The position numbers and the translations under genes were made by a program. A stretch of DNA of 46,752 bases, taken from positions 1 to 46,752 of the forward strand of contig CALXMV010000019.1 in NCBI GenBank assembly GCA_944389565.1. The letters are read 5' to 3'. Positions 26,138-34,095 of the stretch are shown here, in pieces; within the stretch, counting starts at the first letter, position 1; every line of letters starts with the position of its first letter. The notes under the pieces were generated by a model. It ran no database searches. It was not told where the DNA came from and worked only from the letters and a program-made list of their open reading frames with translations. The stretch comes from an uncultured Kiritimatiellota bacterium. GTDB lineage: Bacteria; Verrucomicrobiota; Kiritimatiellia; RFP12; DVOR01.

Positions 26138-26617
26138 TCAGCGCTTTTGGCGGAACTTGTCCAGGATACCGGGCAGCGCGGCCTTCGTGACCTTGCCGAA
26201 GACCTCGCCGTTGATGACGATCACGGGCGCCAGGCCGCAACATCCCAGGCAACGCACCGCCTCGGTGGAGAACTCGCCGTCGGGCGTCACGGTGTTCACG
26301 CCCACGCCGAGCTCCTGCTCCAACGCCTTCATGATGTCGTCGCCGCCCTTCAGGTAACACGCCGTGCCCAGGCAGACCTGGATGAGATTGCGCCCCGGCT
26401 GCTTCAGCTTGAAGAAGTTGTAGAAGGTGATGACGCCGTAGATCTTCGCCAACGGGACCTCAAGCAGATCCGAGAGCTCCAAGACGATCTCACGCGGCAT
26501 ATAGCCATACGTCTGCTGCACCCGATGCAGCACCATGATCAAATTGCCCGGCTTCGGCTTCCATTCCTCGATGAAAGCGCGCAACTCAGGCGTCAGCGTC
26601 TTCCGGTCCTGACCCAT
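26138..26617 (-). CDS. hydC: NuoE-like [2Fe-2S] subunit of bifurcating hydrogenase (HydC/HndA)
   Basis: A 159-residue thioredoxin-fold ferredoxin. The four ligands lie in CLGTACYLKG and CLGCCGLAPV. It is the first gene of the hydC-hydB-hydA operon. ATG 26617 follows AAAGGAGA; an in-frame upstream ATG at 26707 lies in the promoter region and is rejected. A CATACT (26675-26670) preceded by TGG is a weak -10 candidate about 50 nt upstream. Confidence 0.95.
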   Translation of the reverse strand: MGQDRKTLTPELRAFIEEWKPKPGNLIMVLHRVQQTYGYMPREIVLELSDLLEVPLAKIYGVITFYNFFKLKQPGRNLIQVCLGTACYLKGGDDIMKALEQELGVGVNTVTPDGEFSTEAVRCLGCCGLAPVIVINGEVFGKVTKAALPGILDKFRQKR

Positions 26618-26729
26618 AAGAACTCTCTCCTTTACGTCTGCGGGTGGGTGGTGGGCTGTATGCCGATTCAGTATGGCCATTGTCCCAAACGCGCCCCCCG
26701 CTGTCAAGCGCGGTTTTCCCCCTCATGCC

Positions 26730-26760
26730 AAAAAGCCCCCGTCCTTCCCGGACGGGGGCT
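26730..26760 (-). terminator. intrinsic terminator of the exported-protein operon
   Basis: AGCCCCCGTCC pairs with GGACGGGGGCT across a 4-nt loop. On the minus strand it is followed by five T (26734-26730). It lies eight bases after the stop of the 534-residue gene and separates that operon from hydCBA. Confidence 0.9.
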
Positions 26761-26767
26761 GGCCGGC

Positions 26768-28372
26768 TCATTGCGCCCATTCCATGAGCCCGATCGCGAC
26801 GGACGCCGCGTTCGTCATGTCCGCCCCCGACAGATTGATCTCGATCCGCCCGCGCAACGTCGGGACGTACAAAGAGCCTGCGTCCTGATCGATACCAGAC
26901 CACTTGGCATATTTGAGCAACGGCACCCACTCGATGCGGCTGGCGGGACTGAGACCGCCAGGGGTCCGAAACGCCGAGCGATAGAGCAACGCTTGCGTCG
27001 GGATGGAGAACTGCGTCTGCGCCAAGACGGTTCCCTGCTTATCCAGGATACGCAGGAAGTAATCCACGGTCGCCATTTCATGGTCACGCTTGAAGTAACG
27101 TTTGTCCCAGGCGGCGTACGCCTCCGCGACGGCCGGCGCCAGGAAATAATCCCTGACGGTGACCGCCGAGAGCGAGGCGTTCATCATCGTGACCACCGAG
27201 AGCACGGACCCCTCCTGCTCGCGCCCGCGGACAAACCCTTTAAGGTCGTAGTTGGTATCTTCATAACCGCCCTCTTTCCATTCGCCCTTGCCGACGATGA
27301 AGGCATAGTGCGGCCCGGCTCGCAGCCCGCCGGAGTAATTGCCCTCCCGGTATGCGTTCGCCAGATTCGTGTCGTCCGGCTTGGAGGGCTCTCGCTCCTG
27401 GAAGACGCGCGTGCGGGCATAGAAGGTGCGGGGCTGGCGGACGGAAATCTGCTCCAGGATCTGGGTGAAGCGCGGGACGAAGACATCGAAGTAGACATCC
27501 GTGAGCGGGTAGATCTCGTAGAGGTAGCGCACGGTGTAGAGGCCGTCGACCATCTTGGGCTTGCCCTGCTGATCCACGACCAGCGAGGGGTTTTGCGTGC
27601 CCGCCTCATTGACCAAACGGATGCCAAAGAGTTGCCGCACGGGGTCCAGCCCGTCCAGCTCGCGATTGAGCAACGCGATGGCGCGCCGGTCACGGCGGTC
27701 CTGCGTCGTCACGGTGCCAAGCAGGGACTGAAGGTCGCCGGGGGCGGCGGAGGTCGGGCGCGCGATGTCCCGCAGGGAGTGGGCGATCTCCTGGACCTTC
27801 ACCTTCGCCTTGATCTGTATGCAATGCCCACGCGAGGAGGGCCCCTCCCACATGATTTCCACCCCGTCCGGCACGATGTACCCATTGCTCTGGGTCAGGA
27901 TCTCGTCCTTCTTCAGCTCGAAGTTCTCGACCAGTGTCTCGGAATCGACCCACAGCCCCACGGCGCACTCGACCGCGTTTCGGCAGGCGTCGTCCAACGC
28001 CTCCTCGCGCGTCATGCCATAACCCTTGCCGATCACCTCCCGGACGGAGGAGGGCGCCGCAGCCTGCCCCCCACCCCACGAGCCGGAGGCGCGTTGCGTG
28101 GCGGGGGTGGCGAGCGTGGCGGGAAGCCCCGCGCCGCCCGTCCGCCCCACGGAGAAACGCCCTTCCGCCGATGGCGCGGCGGCGGGGGCCTCCTGCGTCT
28201 GCCGGGGCGCGGCGGCGGGTTGCGCCTGTTGCTCGGGGACGCGCCGGGGCGATGCCTCCCCGCCCGAAAGGATCCGCGACAATTGCGACAGGCTCGCGTC
28301 CTGCGCGGCAAAGCCCCACCACGGCGCCAAGCCAAGCGCCAACACCAACAGCCATTCACGACTTCGCTTCAT
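26768..28372 (-). CDS. exported protein with an FlgT/LPP20-like N-terminal domain (534 aa)
   Basis: A Sec signal peptide spans about residues 1-23 (hydrophobic LLVLALGLAPWWGFA, cleavage near AFAAQ). A low-complexity Pro/Ala/Gln linker follows (about 30-105). Residues about 110-200 (GKGYGMTREEALDDACRNAV, then SNGYIVPDGVEI) have the pattern of FlgT/LPP20-type domains of outer-membrane lipoproteins: a G-x-G turn, a helix rich in A and a GY(V/I) strand. About 330 residues at the C-terminus are not recognisable. No lipobox. It overlaps the previous gene by 17 bp and ends the operon. Role unknown; envelope assembly is a guess. Confidence 0.75.
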   Translation of the reverse strand: MKRSREWLLVLALGLAPWWGFAAQDASLSQLSRILSGGEASPRRVPEQQAQPAAAPRQTQEAPAAAPSAEGRFSVGRTGGAGLPATLATPATQRASGSWGGGQAAAPSSVREVIGKGYGMTREEALDDACRNAVECAVGLWVDSETLVENFELKKDEILTQSNGYIVPDGVEIMWEGPSSRGHCIQIKAKVKVQEIAHSLRDIARPTSAAPGDLQSLLGTVTTQDRRDRRAIALLNRELDGLDPVRQLFGIRLVNEAGTQNPSLVVDQQGKPKMVDGLYTVRYLYEIYPLTDVYFDVFVPRFTQILEQISVRQPRTFYARTRVFQEREPSKPDDTNLANAYREGNYSGGLRAGPHYAFIVGKGEWKEGGYEDTNYDLKGFVRGREQEGSVLSVVTMMNASLSAVTVRDYFLAPAVAEAYAAWDKRYFKRDHEMATVDYFLRILDKQGTVLAQTQFSIPTQALLYRSAFRTPGGLSPASRIEWVPLLKYAKWSGIDQDAGSLYVPTLRGRIEINLSGADMTNAASVAIGLMEWAQ

Positions 28373-28856
28373 CGTCCTGCTTCTCCGCTTTCGCCTTCGT
28401 TTTCTCCGCGCTTTCCGCCGAATCTTTCTTCCGCGCCTGTGCCTCGGCCTTCCCCTCGGTGGGGTTGGGCTTCGCCGTTTCCGTCGGGAGCGGCGGCTTC
28501 GCGGCCAGCGCGCACGCCGCCCGGGCGACCGTCCAGCGCGTCAGGAACCGCCCCTCCGCCATCTCGGCGGAGACAAGCGTCAGCCCTTGGCACGTCATGG
28601 TCTCGCCGCGCTTCCCGCCCAGGAAGCGGAAGAGCGCCTCCTGCGCGAAGCCCCTCGCGAATTGGCCGTCGGTCAATTCCGCCATGTTCTCCGGCAGGCT
28701 CCGCACCCGCCTCTGCGAGACGCGGACCTCCAGCACGCCGTCCGCGACGGCCTCGACCGTGGCGGAGGCCTCGACCGGCGCACGAAAGGCATAGGTCTCC
28801 CCCGCCCCGAGCAGGGACGGGAGAGCGCTCACGGCGATGAGCCATGGCAACCGCAT
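28356..28856 (-). CDS. small exported protein with a charged C-terminal tail (166 aa)
   Basis: Residues 1-18 form a short signal peptide (MRLPWLIAVSALPSLLGAG). A compact domain with alternating beta-strand pattern and an FARGFAQEALFRFLGG helix follows. The last 45 residues are Lys/Glu/Ala-rich and probably disordered. Family not recognised. It lies 14 bp after the 247-residue gene and overlaps the 534-residue gene. Confidence 0.7.
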   Translation of the reverse strand: MRLPWLIAVSALPSLLGAGETYAFRAPVEASATVEAVADGVLEVRVSQRRVRSLPENMAELTDGQFARGFAQEALFRFLGGKRGETMTCQGLTLVSAEMAEGRFLTRWTVARAACALAAKPPLPTETAKPNPTEGKAEAQARKKDSAESAEKTKAKAEKQDDEAKS

Positions 28857-28870
28857 GGCGCCTCTGCCGC

Positions 28871-29614
28871 TTACAGGAACTCCGCGGCGTCGTTCGAGAC
28901 GGAGCCGCTGGGCTGGACGGCGCGGATGTTGCCTTGGCCCGCCGCGCCGCCTTGGCCCGCCGCGCCGCCGCCCACGCCGCCCCACGCGCCCTGCCCGCCG
29001 GCGTTCTGCGCGGGCGTGCGCAGGGCATCCTGCATCAACGCGTTCACGGCGGAGATCTGCGCCGTGTTCTTCGCGCTCCACCCATAGACGATCACGTACA
29101 TGCCGCGACTGTTCACGCCCTCATAGATGGTCTGCAAGCCGGCCACGATGCCCTCGGTCACCGTCTTGATCTCGTCCGACGTCAGCATCCGGGCGTCCGA
29201 GGTCTGCGTCGCGGAGGCCGGCCCCGTGTCGCCGGCCGCGCTCCCCTTGGTGCGCAGCTCAAGCCCGTTCTTCTGGGAATACGTGGCCTCGACCTTGGTC
29301 GACATCCACTCACGGAAACGGCGCTGGGCGTCGGAGGCGGCGATGCGGGCGGCGAACAGCTCCGCCTGGTTCGCCATCATGGAGCGCGACACGTCCGCCC
29401 GGCCGATGACGACGAGCGAGGTGATGCCCCCCATGGCGTCGCGCTTGATGTTCTGGACGCCGGAGATGCGCCCCTCGGCGAGCGCGGACAGCGTCTCCGC
29501 GGCGGAGGGTTTGGCGGCCGCGGCGGGTTGCGCCGCCACGGGCTGTTGCGCGAACGCGCCAGAGGCCATCGCGGCGCCCAGGCAGAACGCGAAGAGTTTC
29601 AGGGTCTGTTTCAT
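28871..29614 (-). CDS. exported protein with a glycine-rich tail (247 aa)
   Basis: The signal peptide covers residues 1-22 (KLFAFCLGAAMASGAFA, cleavage before QQ). Residues 45-175 have a mixed pattern, with QAELFAARIAASDAQRRFREWM and a later GMYVIVYGWS strand like those in LPP20-type proteins. The tail is Gly/Ala/Gln-rich. Shine-Dalgarno AAGGAGG precedes ATG 29614. It is the first gene of a three-gene operon whose products are all exported, driven by the promoter near 29808. Confidence 0.75.
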   Translation of the reverse strand: MKQTLKLFAFCLGAAMASGAFAQQPVAAQPAAAAKPSAAETLSALAEGRISGVQNIKRDAMGGITSLVVIGRADVSRSMMANQAELFAARIAASDAQRRFREWMSTKVEATYSQKNGLELRTKGSAAGDTGPASATQTSDARMLTSDEIKTVTEGIVAGLQTIYEGVNSRGMYVIVYGWSAKNTAQISAVNALMQDALRTPAQNAGGQGAWGGVGGGAAGQGGAAGQGNIRAVQPSGSVSNDAAEFL

Positions 29615-29807
29615 GTTTCCTCCTTGATGGGGATGGTTGGGGCGATGGGAACCGTCCTCCGGCGACGCGTTCGCCAAAGGCGCAATCTCCCTTCACAAAG
29701 CTTCTGCGCACCGCCATCCGAAAGATGGCGGACTTTTCCGCGAAAACATCAGATTGGACTTGACGGTCTTTGCCATGAAGCACGCCTTTCGTTGCAATGA
29801 TGACGTA
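29615..29807 (-). other. long 5' leader of the exported-protein operon with a perfect hairpin
   Basis: From the predicted +1 (about 29801) to ATG 29614 the leader is about 187 nt. It contains CCGCCATC/GATGGCGG (29711-29718 and 29724-29731), an 8-bp perfect stem with a 5-nt loop. No U-tract follows on either strand, so it is not a plain terminator. The remaining part of the 351-bp gap (29835-29946) has a CCCGCC/GGCGGG palindrome near 29864 and otherwise nothing I can name. Confidence 0.4.
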
Positions 29808-29834
29808 AGTATACCACCCCCCCCCTAAAGTCAA
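29808..29834 (-). promoter_or_regulatory. promoter with a G9 tract in the spacer (candidate phase-variable)
   Basis: On the minus strand TTGACT (29834-29829) and TATACT (29813-29808) flank a 15-bp spacer. The spacer contains nine consecutive G (29825-29817) and ends in TGG, giving an extended -10 TGGTATACT. A homopolymer at this place changes promoter strength when its length slips, as in Neisseria porA. Confidence 0.6.
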
Positions 29835-29946
29835 GCCTTATTCAATCTTTTTTGCGTTTCCCGCCCATAGGCGGGCGGATGACGCGTACGCAAGGAGGCA
29901 AGCGCACCCGTCGCCCGCACGGCCCGCCGCCCGCACGGCGCGTTTA

Positions 29947-29955
29947 TGGTATCCT
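29947..29955 (+). promoter_or_regulatory. extended -10 promoter of the acyltransferase gene
   Basis: TGGTATCCT ends at 29955. The predicted +1 at 29962 leaves a leader of only four bases before ATG 29966. Confidence 0.45.
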
Positions 29956-29965
29956 GTGGGGCATT

Positions 29966-31192
29966 ATGGAAACGACACAGGGCAAGACGTTCGTGCCATG
30001 GATGGGCTGGTTGCGGCTCATCGCGATGGCGATGGTGTGCATCTGCCACGCGGGCGACCCGTTGGCGGCCTTCGCGGGGCCGGAGGATCGCGTCTGGAGC
30101 GAGATCTACGGCTCGTTCGTCAGGCCGTGCGTGCCGCTCTTCGTGATGCTGACGGGGGCGCTGCTCCTGCCGACGCGGGAGGGTTTCGGCGGGATGGCGC
30201 GCAAACGGGTCTCGCGCGTGATCCTGCCCTTTTTCGTGTGGACGGCGGTGTACTCGGCGCTGCCTTGGCTGTTGGCGACGCTGGGCGTGGCGCGCGAGCT
30301 GATCCAGCAGGTCTTCTTCCCCTTCGCGTCGCCGCTGCACACGGACGCGCCCAGCATCGTGCGCACCTTCTTCCTCTCCATCATCCAATACAACCAGTAC
30401 GCCGTCCAGCTGTGGTACGTCTACCTTCTGGTCGGCCTCTACCTCTTCATGCCGATCCTGTCGCCGTGGCTGCGGCAGGCGACGCGCCGGGCGAAGCTCG
30501 TCTTCCTGGCGCTCTGGGGCGTGACGCTGGCCCTGCACTACTGGCCGCTCGCGCTCGAGGCGCTGACGCGGACGGCGTGGGGCGCGGCCTTCTGCGGGGA
30601 TTACGCGACGCGCTTCCTGGGCACGTCGGCCTTCAGCCTGGCCGAGGTCTCGGCGTGGGACGCCTTCCCCATCCTGGGCGCGTGCGACTGGAACACCTTC
30701 GGCGGGCTGTACATGTTCGGCGGGTTCGTGGGCTATCTGGTGCTCGGGCACGTGCTGCGCGAGGTGCGCCTCTCCCTCGGCAAAACGCTCGCCATCGCCC
30801 TGCCGCTCCTGCTCGTGGGCTACGCGATCGTCGGCCTCGGCACGCACTGGATGTGGAACCGCCCCGGATGCACGGCCAAGATGATGGAGTACTTCTGGTG
30901 GTTCTGCTCGGTCCCCGTGGCGATGATGAGCGCGGCGGTCTTCCTCCTCGCCAAGCAGATCTCCTGGGCGCCCGCGCCCATCCTCGCGCTCCTGAAGCAC
31001 TTCACGCGGTGCGGCTTCGGCGTCTTCTGCGCGCATTACGTCTTCGTCACCGGCGCCTTCTACCTGCTCCGCGACCATCTGCCGCTCCCCGCGCTCGTGC
31101 CCACCGCCGCGCTCGGCGGCCTGTGCGTCACCTGGCTGCTCGTCGGCACGATCGAGCGCCTCATCCCCGGCGCGCGCCGTTTCCTGGGATAA
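29966..31192 (+). CDS. acyltransferase-3 family membrane protein
   Basis: A 408-residue polytopic membrane protein with about ten hydrophobic helices. It starts with a helix containing WLRLIAMAMVCICHAG, where the family's conserved histidine sits. An R-x-x-R loop (RKRVSRVILPFFVW) follows. Members O-acetylate or O-succinylate surface polysaccharides, peptidoglycan or lipids. The acceptor cannot be inferred. ATG 29966 is selected because the promoter leaves only four bases upstream. Confidence 0.85.
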   Translation: METTQGKTFVPWMGWLRLIAMAMVCICHAGDPLAAFAGPEDRVWSEIYGSFVRPCVPLFVMLTGALLLPTREGFGGMARKRVSRVILPFFVWTAVYSALPWLLATLGVARELIQQVFFPFASPLHTDAPSIVRTFFLSIIQYNQYAVQLWYVYLLVGLYLFMPILSPWLRQATRRAKLVFLALWGVTLALHYWPLALEALTRTAWGAAFCGDYATRFLGTSAFSLAEVSAWDAFPILGACDWNTFGGLYMFGGFVGYLVLGHVLREVRLSLGKTLAIALPLLLVGYAIVGLGTHWMWNRPGCTAKMMEYFWWFCSVPVAMMSAAVFLLAKQISWAPAPILALLKHFTRCGFGVFCAHYVFVTGAFYLLRDHLPLPALVPTAALGGLCVTWLLVGTIERLIPGARRFLG

Positions 31193-31198
31193 TCCGTC

Positions 31199-32362
31199 AT
31201 GCTCACCATCGCCCTCACCCATCACCCCCACGCCCGCAAAGAACGCTTCTGGGACAACGCCCTGCGCGTGGTCTCGCGCGGCGGGCTCAACCCCACCGAG
31301 GCCGCCCTCCTCGCCCGCCTCCCCGGCCTGCCGAGCGCCGAGCGCCCCCTCTTCCTCGGCGGCCGCACCGGGGCCCTGGCCCTCGCCGCGCGCCTGCGCG
31401 GCTGGGGCGCGGGCGGCGTGACCCTCCACACGCTCGACGCGCACGTCGCCGGCGTCCTCCGCCGGAACCTCGCCGAAAACCCCCTCCCGGGCGGCGACAG
31501 CCTCACCGTCTCCACCGCGCTCGACCTCTCGGCGTGCGACGCCGACGCCGTCTTCTGGCAGATGACCGACGGCGACGCCACCGCCGAGCTCAACCTCTTC
31601 CTGCTCGAACGCCTCCTCTGCGACGCCGCCCCCGCCAAGCGGCGTCTCCACCTCGCCATCGAAACGCCCAACCCCACCTTCGTCGAGCGTTTCCGGAAGG
31701 CCTGCGACAGGGTCTCCCTCTCCCGCGAGGGCCCCGTGACGCTCCTCTGCGGCACGCTCGCCCGCCCCATCCCGCGCGACGCCCTGCCCAACCATCGCGC
31801 CGTCTTCCAAGCCTCCCTCCCCGGCCACGCGCCCATCGACCTCGTCTCCTGGCCCGGATGCTTCTGCCACCGCCGCCCGGACATGGGCGGGCTCGCCCTC
31901 ACGGAGGTCGTCGCCCGCGAGGTGACGCTCGACCCCGGCGACCGCATCATGGACCTCGGGTGCGGGTGCGGGATGGACGGCATCCTCCTGGCCACCGCCT
32001 TCCCGGAAAAGGACCTCCGGATCGACTACCAGGACTCCTCCGCGCCCGCCCGCGACAGCGTCGCCGAGAACCTCCGCCTCCACCCCCACCGCGCGCGCTT
32101 CATCTTCTCCGCCGACGGCGAGGGCGACCCCGCCGCCTACGACCTCGTGCTCGCCAACCCGCCCTACTTCGGCGACTGGCGCATCGCCGACTTCTTCGTC
32201 GAGACCGCCGCCCGCCTGCTCAGGCCAGGCGCCCTCCTCGCCTTCGTCGCCAAGCGCCCGGACAAACCCGCCGAGCTGCTCGCCAAACACGCCTTCGACC
32301 TGCTCAACGTCTTCCCGCGCCGCGGCTACGCCGTCCTCCTCGCCGCACGGAAAAACCGCTGA
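31199..32362 (+). CDS. RsmC/RlmG-like class I SAM methyltransferase
   Basis: A 387-residue protein with two tandem Rossmann-like halves. The N-terminal half (residues about 1-190) has a degraded SAM loop (FLGGRTGALA), as in RsmC, where it acts as an RNA-binding or chaperone half. The C-terminal half has the active loop DLGCGCGMDG near 263 and the guanine-N2 motif NPPYF near 320. It is probably an rRNA m2G methyltransferase. It lies six bases after the acyltransferase stop and has no Shine-Dalgarno. Confidence 0.8.
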   Translation: MLTIALTHHPHARKERFWDNALRVVSRGGLNPTEAALLARLPGLPSAERPLFLGGRTGALALAARLRGWGAGGVTLHTLDAHVAGVLRRNLAENPLPGGDSLTVSTALDLSACDADAVFWQMTDGDATAELNLFLLERLLCDAAPAKRRLHLAIETPNPTFVERFRKACDRVSLSREGPVTLLCGTLARPIPRDALPNHRAVFQASLPGHAPIDLVSWPGCFCHRRPDMGGLALTEVVAREVTLDPGDRIMDLGCGCGMDGILLATAFPEKDLRIDYQDSSAPARDSVAENLRLHPHRARFIFSADGEGDPAAYDLVLANPPYFGDWRIADFFVETAARLLRPGALLAFVAKRPDKPAELLAKHAFDLLNVFPRRGYAVLLAARKNR

Positions 32363-32369
32363 CGCACGC

Positions 32370-32413
32370 AAGAAAAGCCCCGCGCCTTTCCCGGGCGCGG
32401 GGCTTTTCTCTTG
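32370..32413. terminator. bidirectional intrinsic terminator
   Basis: AGAAAAGCCCCGCGCC pairs with GGCGCGGGGCTTTTCT around a short loop. With A-rich and T-rich outer arms it serves the rsmC-like gene on the plus strand and the exported protein on the minus strand. Confidence 0.9.
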
Positions 32414-32416
32414 CGC

Positions 32417-33781
32417 TCACGGCTTGGCCGGGGCGGGCGGCGGGGCGTCCTTCCCCAGGAAAATCCACTGCGTGGGGCACGGCTCGGCGAGCGCGGTGGC
32501 ATAGGGGGCCAGATCGCCGACGGTGACGCCGGGCTCGGCGTAGAAGAAGACCACGTAGATCTTGCCGGCGTTGACGTCCACGCGCCGCATGACCGGCAGG
32601 ATCGTCTGCGGCGTCACGTCGGGATAGCACTTGCGGGTGAGGGCGGGATCCGGGCCGTCGACCAACCAATCCTCGATGATCTGGCACAGGGTGGCCCGCG
32701 CGGGCCTGCCCTCCCCGCCCGGCGCAATCTCGACCTCCCACGGCTGGAAGACACGCGCGGCGCGATCCCGCCAAGCCTCCTTGGGCAGGAAGGCCCGCAG
32801 GGGGATCTGCCCGGGGGCGGGGGCGTCGAGGGTGAAGCCGCCCTGCGCCTCAAGCGCGACCAAGAGCCGCGCGAAGGGCGCCACCTTGGCCAATTCGAGC
32901 TCCGGCGCGAGGCGGACATCCAGGAACACGTCGCGCGGGTCCTCGCACAGCGCCTTGAGCTCGTCCAAAAGCGCGTCGGGGGCGGCGAGCGTCCCGGCGG
33001 TGACGGAGACCTGCCGCTTGAGCACGCGCGGGAGCCCATCGGGCAGGCGCTCCCAACGGAGCGCGACGACCACGGGCGTGCCGGGCGCGTCGTCGGACTT
33101 GGCGCGGAAAAGCCCGTACACATCCCCCTTCGGCGCGTTGAACGGCAGGCCGAAGGTAGACTTCGTCTCGGTGTAGCCGGCCAGGATGGCGGCGGGCATG
33201 TCGTCGTCGAACCCGGTGGAGCCGACATAGGGGAACCCCCGGGCGAAAAGGTTCTGCGCCGGCGTCGAGCACTCGTCCTTCACGAAATCGGCCAACGGCC
33301 GGAAGCCCCCCTCCTCCCCCACCCGACGGAGCGCCATGGTCACGCGTTCGCCCTGGGAGACCGGCAAGCCGCGGGCCAGATTCGCGCGCGTGCCCTTGGG
33401 GACGCCCAGCGCGTCGAAGGCCTTGGTGACCGTGGAGGGGTGGTCCCACGCGATGGCGAGCCCCTCGTAACCCCGGTCACTCAGCGGCCCAAGCAGGAAA
33501 AACTCCACCTCGTACCCCTCGCCCAGCCCGGTGAGCTCGGCCAGCAGATAGACGGTGCGCTCGGCGGGGCTGTAGACGCAGGTCGGCGTCACCGCCACGC
33601 AATCGGCGGGCAGACCCGCGCGCCACGTCTCCTTGGCCTCCGGATGGCGGAACGTGTACGCCGCCGGGGCCGTCTCCACGGGCTCCGCGCACAGGCGGTG
33701 GGCGTCGCAATGATGCACCCCCGCCCCCAGCAGGCAACACAGCGCGGCCAGACGCGCCCACTCACGGATGGAACAGCTCAT
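32417..33781 (-). CDS. exported protein of unknown function (454 aa)
   Basis: An N-terminal hydrophobic segment (REWARLAALCCLLGAGVHHC) looks like a signal peptide, although the cysteines do not form a good lipobox. The rest is a soluble, probably periplasmic or outer-membrane-associated domain with many beta-strands. GYEVEFFLLGPLSDRGYEG and KIYVVFFYAEPG are recognisable only as strands. Family not known to me. ATG 33781 overlaps the previous stop by ATGA, making it the last gene of the nucleosidase operon. Confidence 0.7.
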   Translation of the reverse strand: MSCSIREWARLAALCCLLGAGVHHCDAHRLCAEPVETAPAAYTFRHPEAKETWRAGLPADCVAVTPTCVYSPAERTVYLLAELTGLGEGYEVEFFLLGPLSDRGYEGLAIAWDHPSTVTKAFDALGVPKGTRANLARGLPVSQGERVTMALRRVGEEGGFRPLADFVKDECSTPAQNLFARGFPYVGSTGFDDDMPAAILAGYTETKSTFGLPFNAPKGDVYGLFRAKSDDAPGTPVVVALRWERLPDGLPRVLKRQVSVTAGTLAAPDALLDELKALCEDPRDVFLDVRLAPELELAKVAPFARLLVALEAQGGFTLDAPAPGQIPLRAFLPKEAWRDRAARVFQPWEVEIAPGGEGRPARATLCQIIEDWLVDGPDPALTRKCYPDVTPQTILPVMRRVDVNAGKIYVVFFYAEPGVTVGDLAPYATALAEPCPTQWIFLGKDAPPPAPAKP

Positions 33782-34095
33782 CTCTCGTCTCCCAAAGCCC
33801 GTCGGTAATCCACCACGGTTCGCAAAGCCCCGCCCGGCGCCGCGCCACGGACCACGAGCGCGCGCCACGCCGCCACGTCCCGCGCCGTCAGCGCCACGCC
33901 GAACGCGTTGAGCGCCGCCGCCGCCACGGCCGCCGGCGGCGCATCCGGGGCGATCCCTTCCGCCACGCGCGAATACGCGTCCCGCACGGGCGCCGGCGGC
34001 GGGAGCGCCTGGGCGATGCCCCAGGCCGCGGCCACCGCCGCGGCCACCGCGAGCGCCGTCCACGGCACACGCGCCCTCCGCGGCAAAAGCCCCAT
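33778..34095 (-). CDS. small single-pass membrane protein (105 aa)
   Basis: One transmembrane helix (residues about 13-31, WTALAVAAAVAAAWGIA) follows a short basic N-terminus, so the rest is probably outside the cytoplasm. The remaining 70 residues are helical and alanine-rich. It sits between the nucleosidase and the exported protein with stop/start overlaps at both ends, so it is a real coupled gene. An in-frame GTG three bases upstream is also possible. No family recognised. Confidence 0.65.
   Translation of the reverse strand: MGLLPRRARVPWTALAVAAAVAAAWGIAQALPPPAPVRDAYSRVAEGIAPDAPPAAVAAAALNAFGVALTARDVAAWRALVVRGAAPGGALRTVVDYRRALGDER

Noticed and set aside
29864..29879. CCCGCC/GGCGGG palindrome as a terminator
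   Set aside because: The T-run lies before, not after, the stem on the plus strand, and A follows on the minus strand, so neither direction gives a terminator.
29831..32371. 846-codon minus frame opposite the acyltransferase and RsmC-like gene
   Set aside because: Glu/Gly/Arg-rich shadow without motifs; the plus strand encodes two recognised families.
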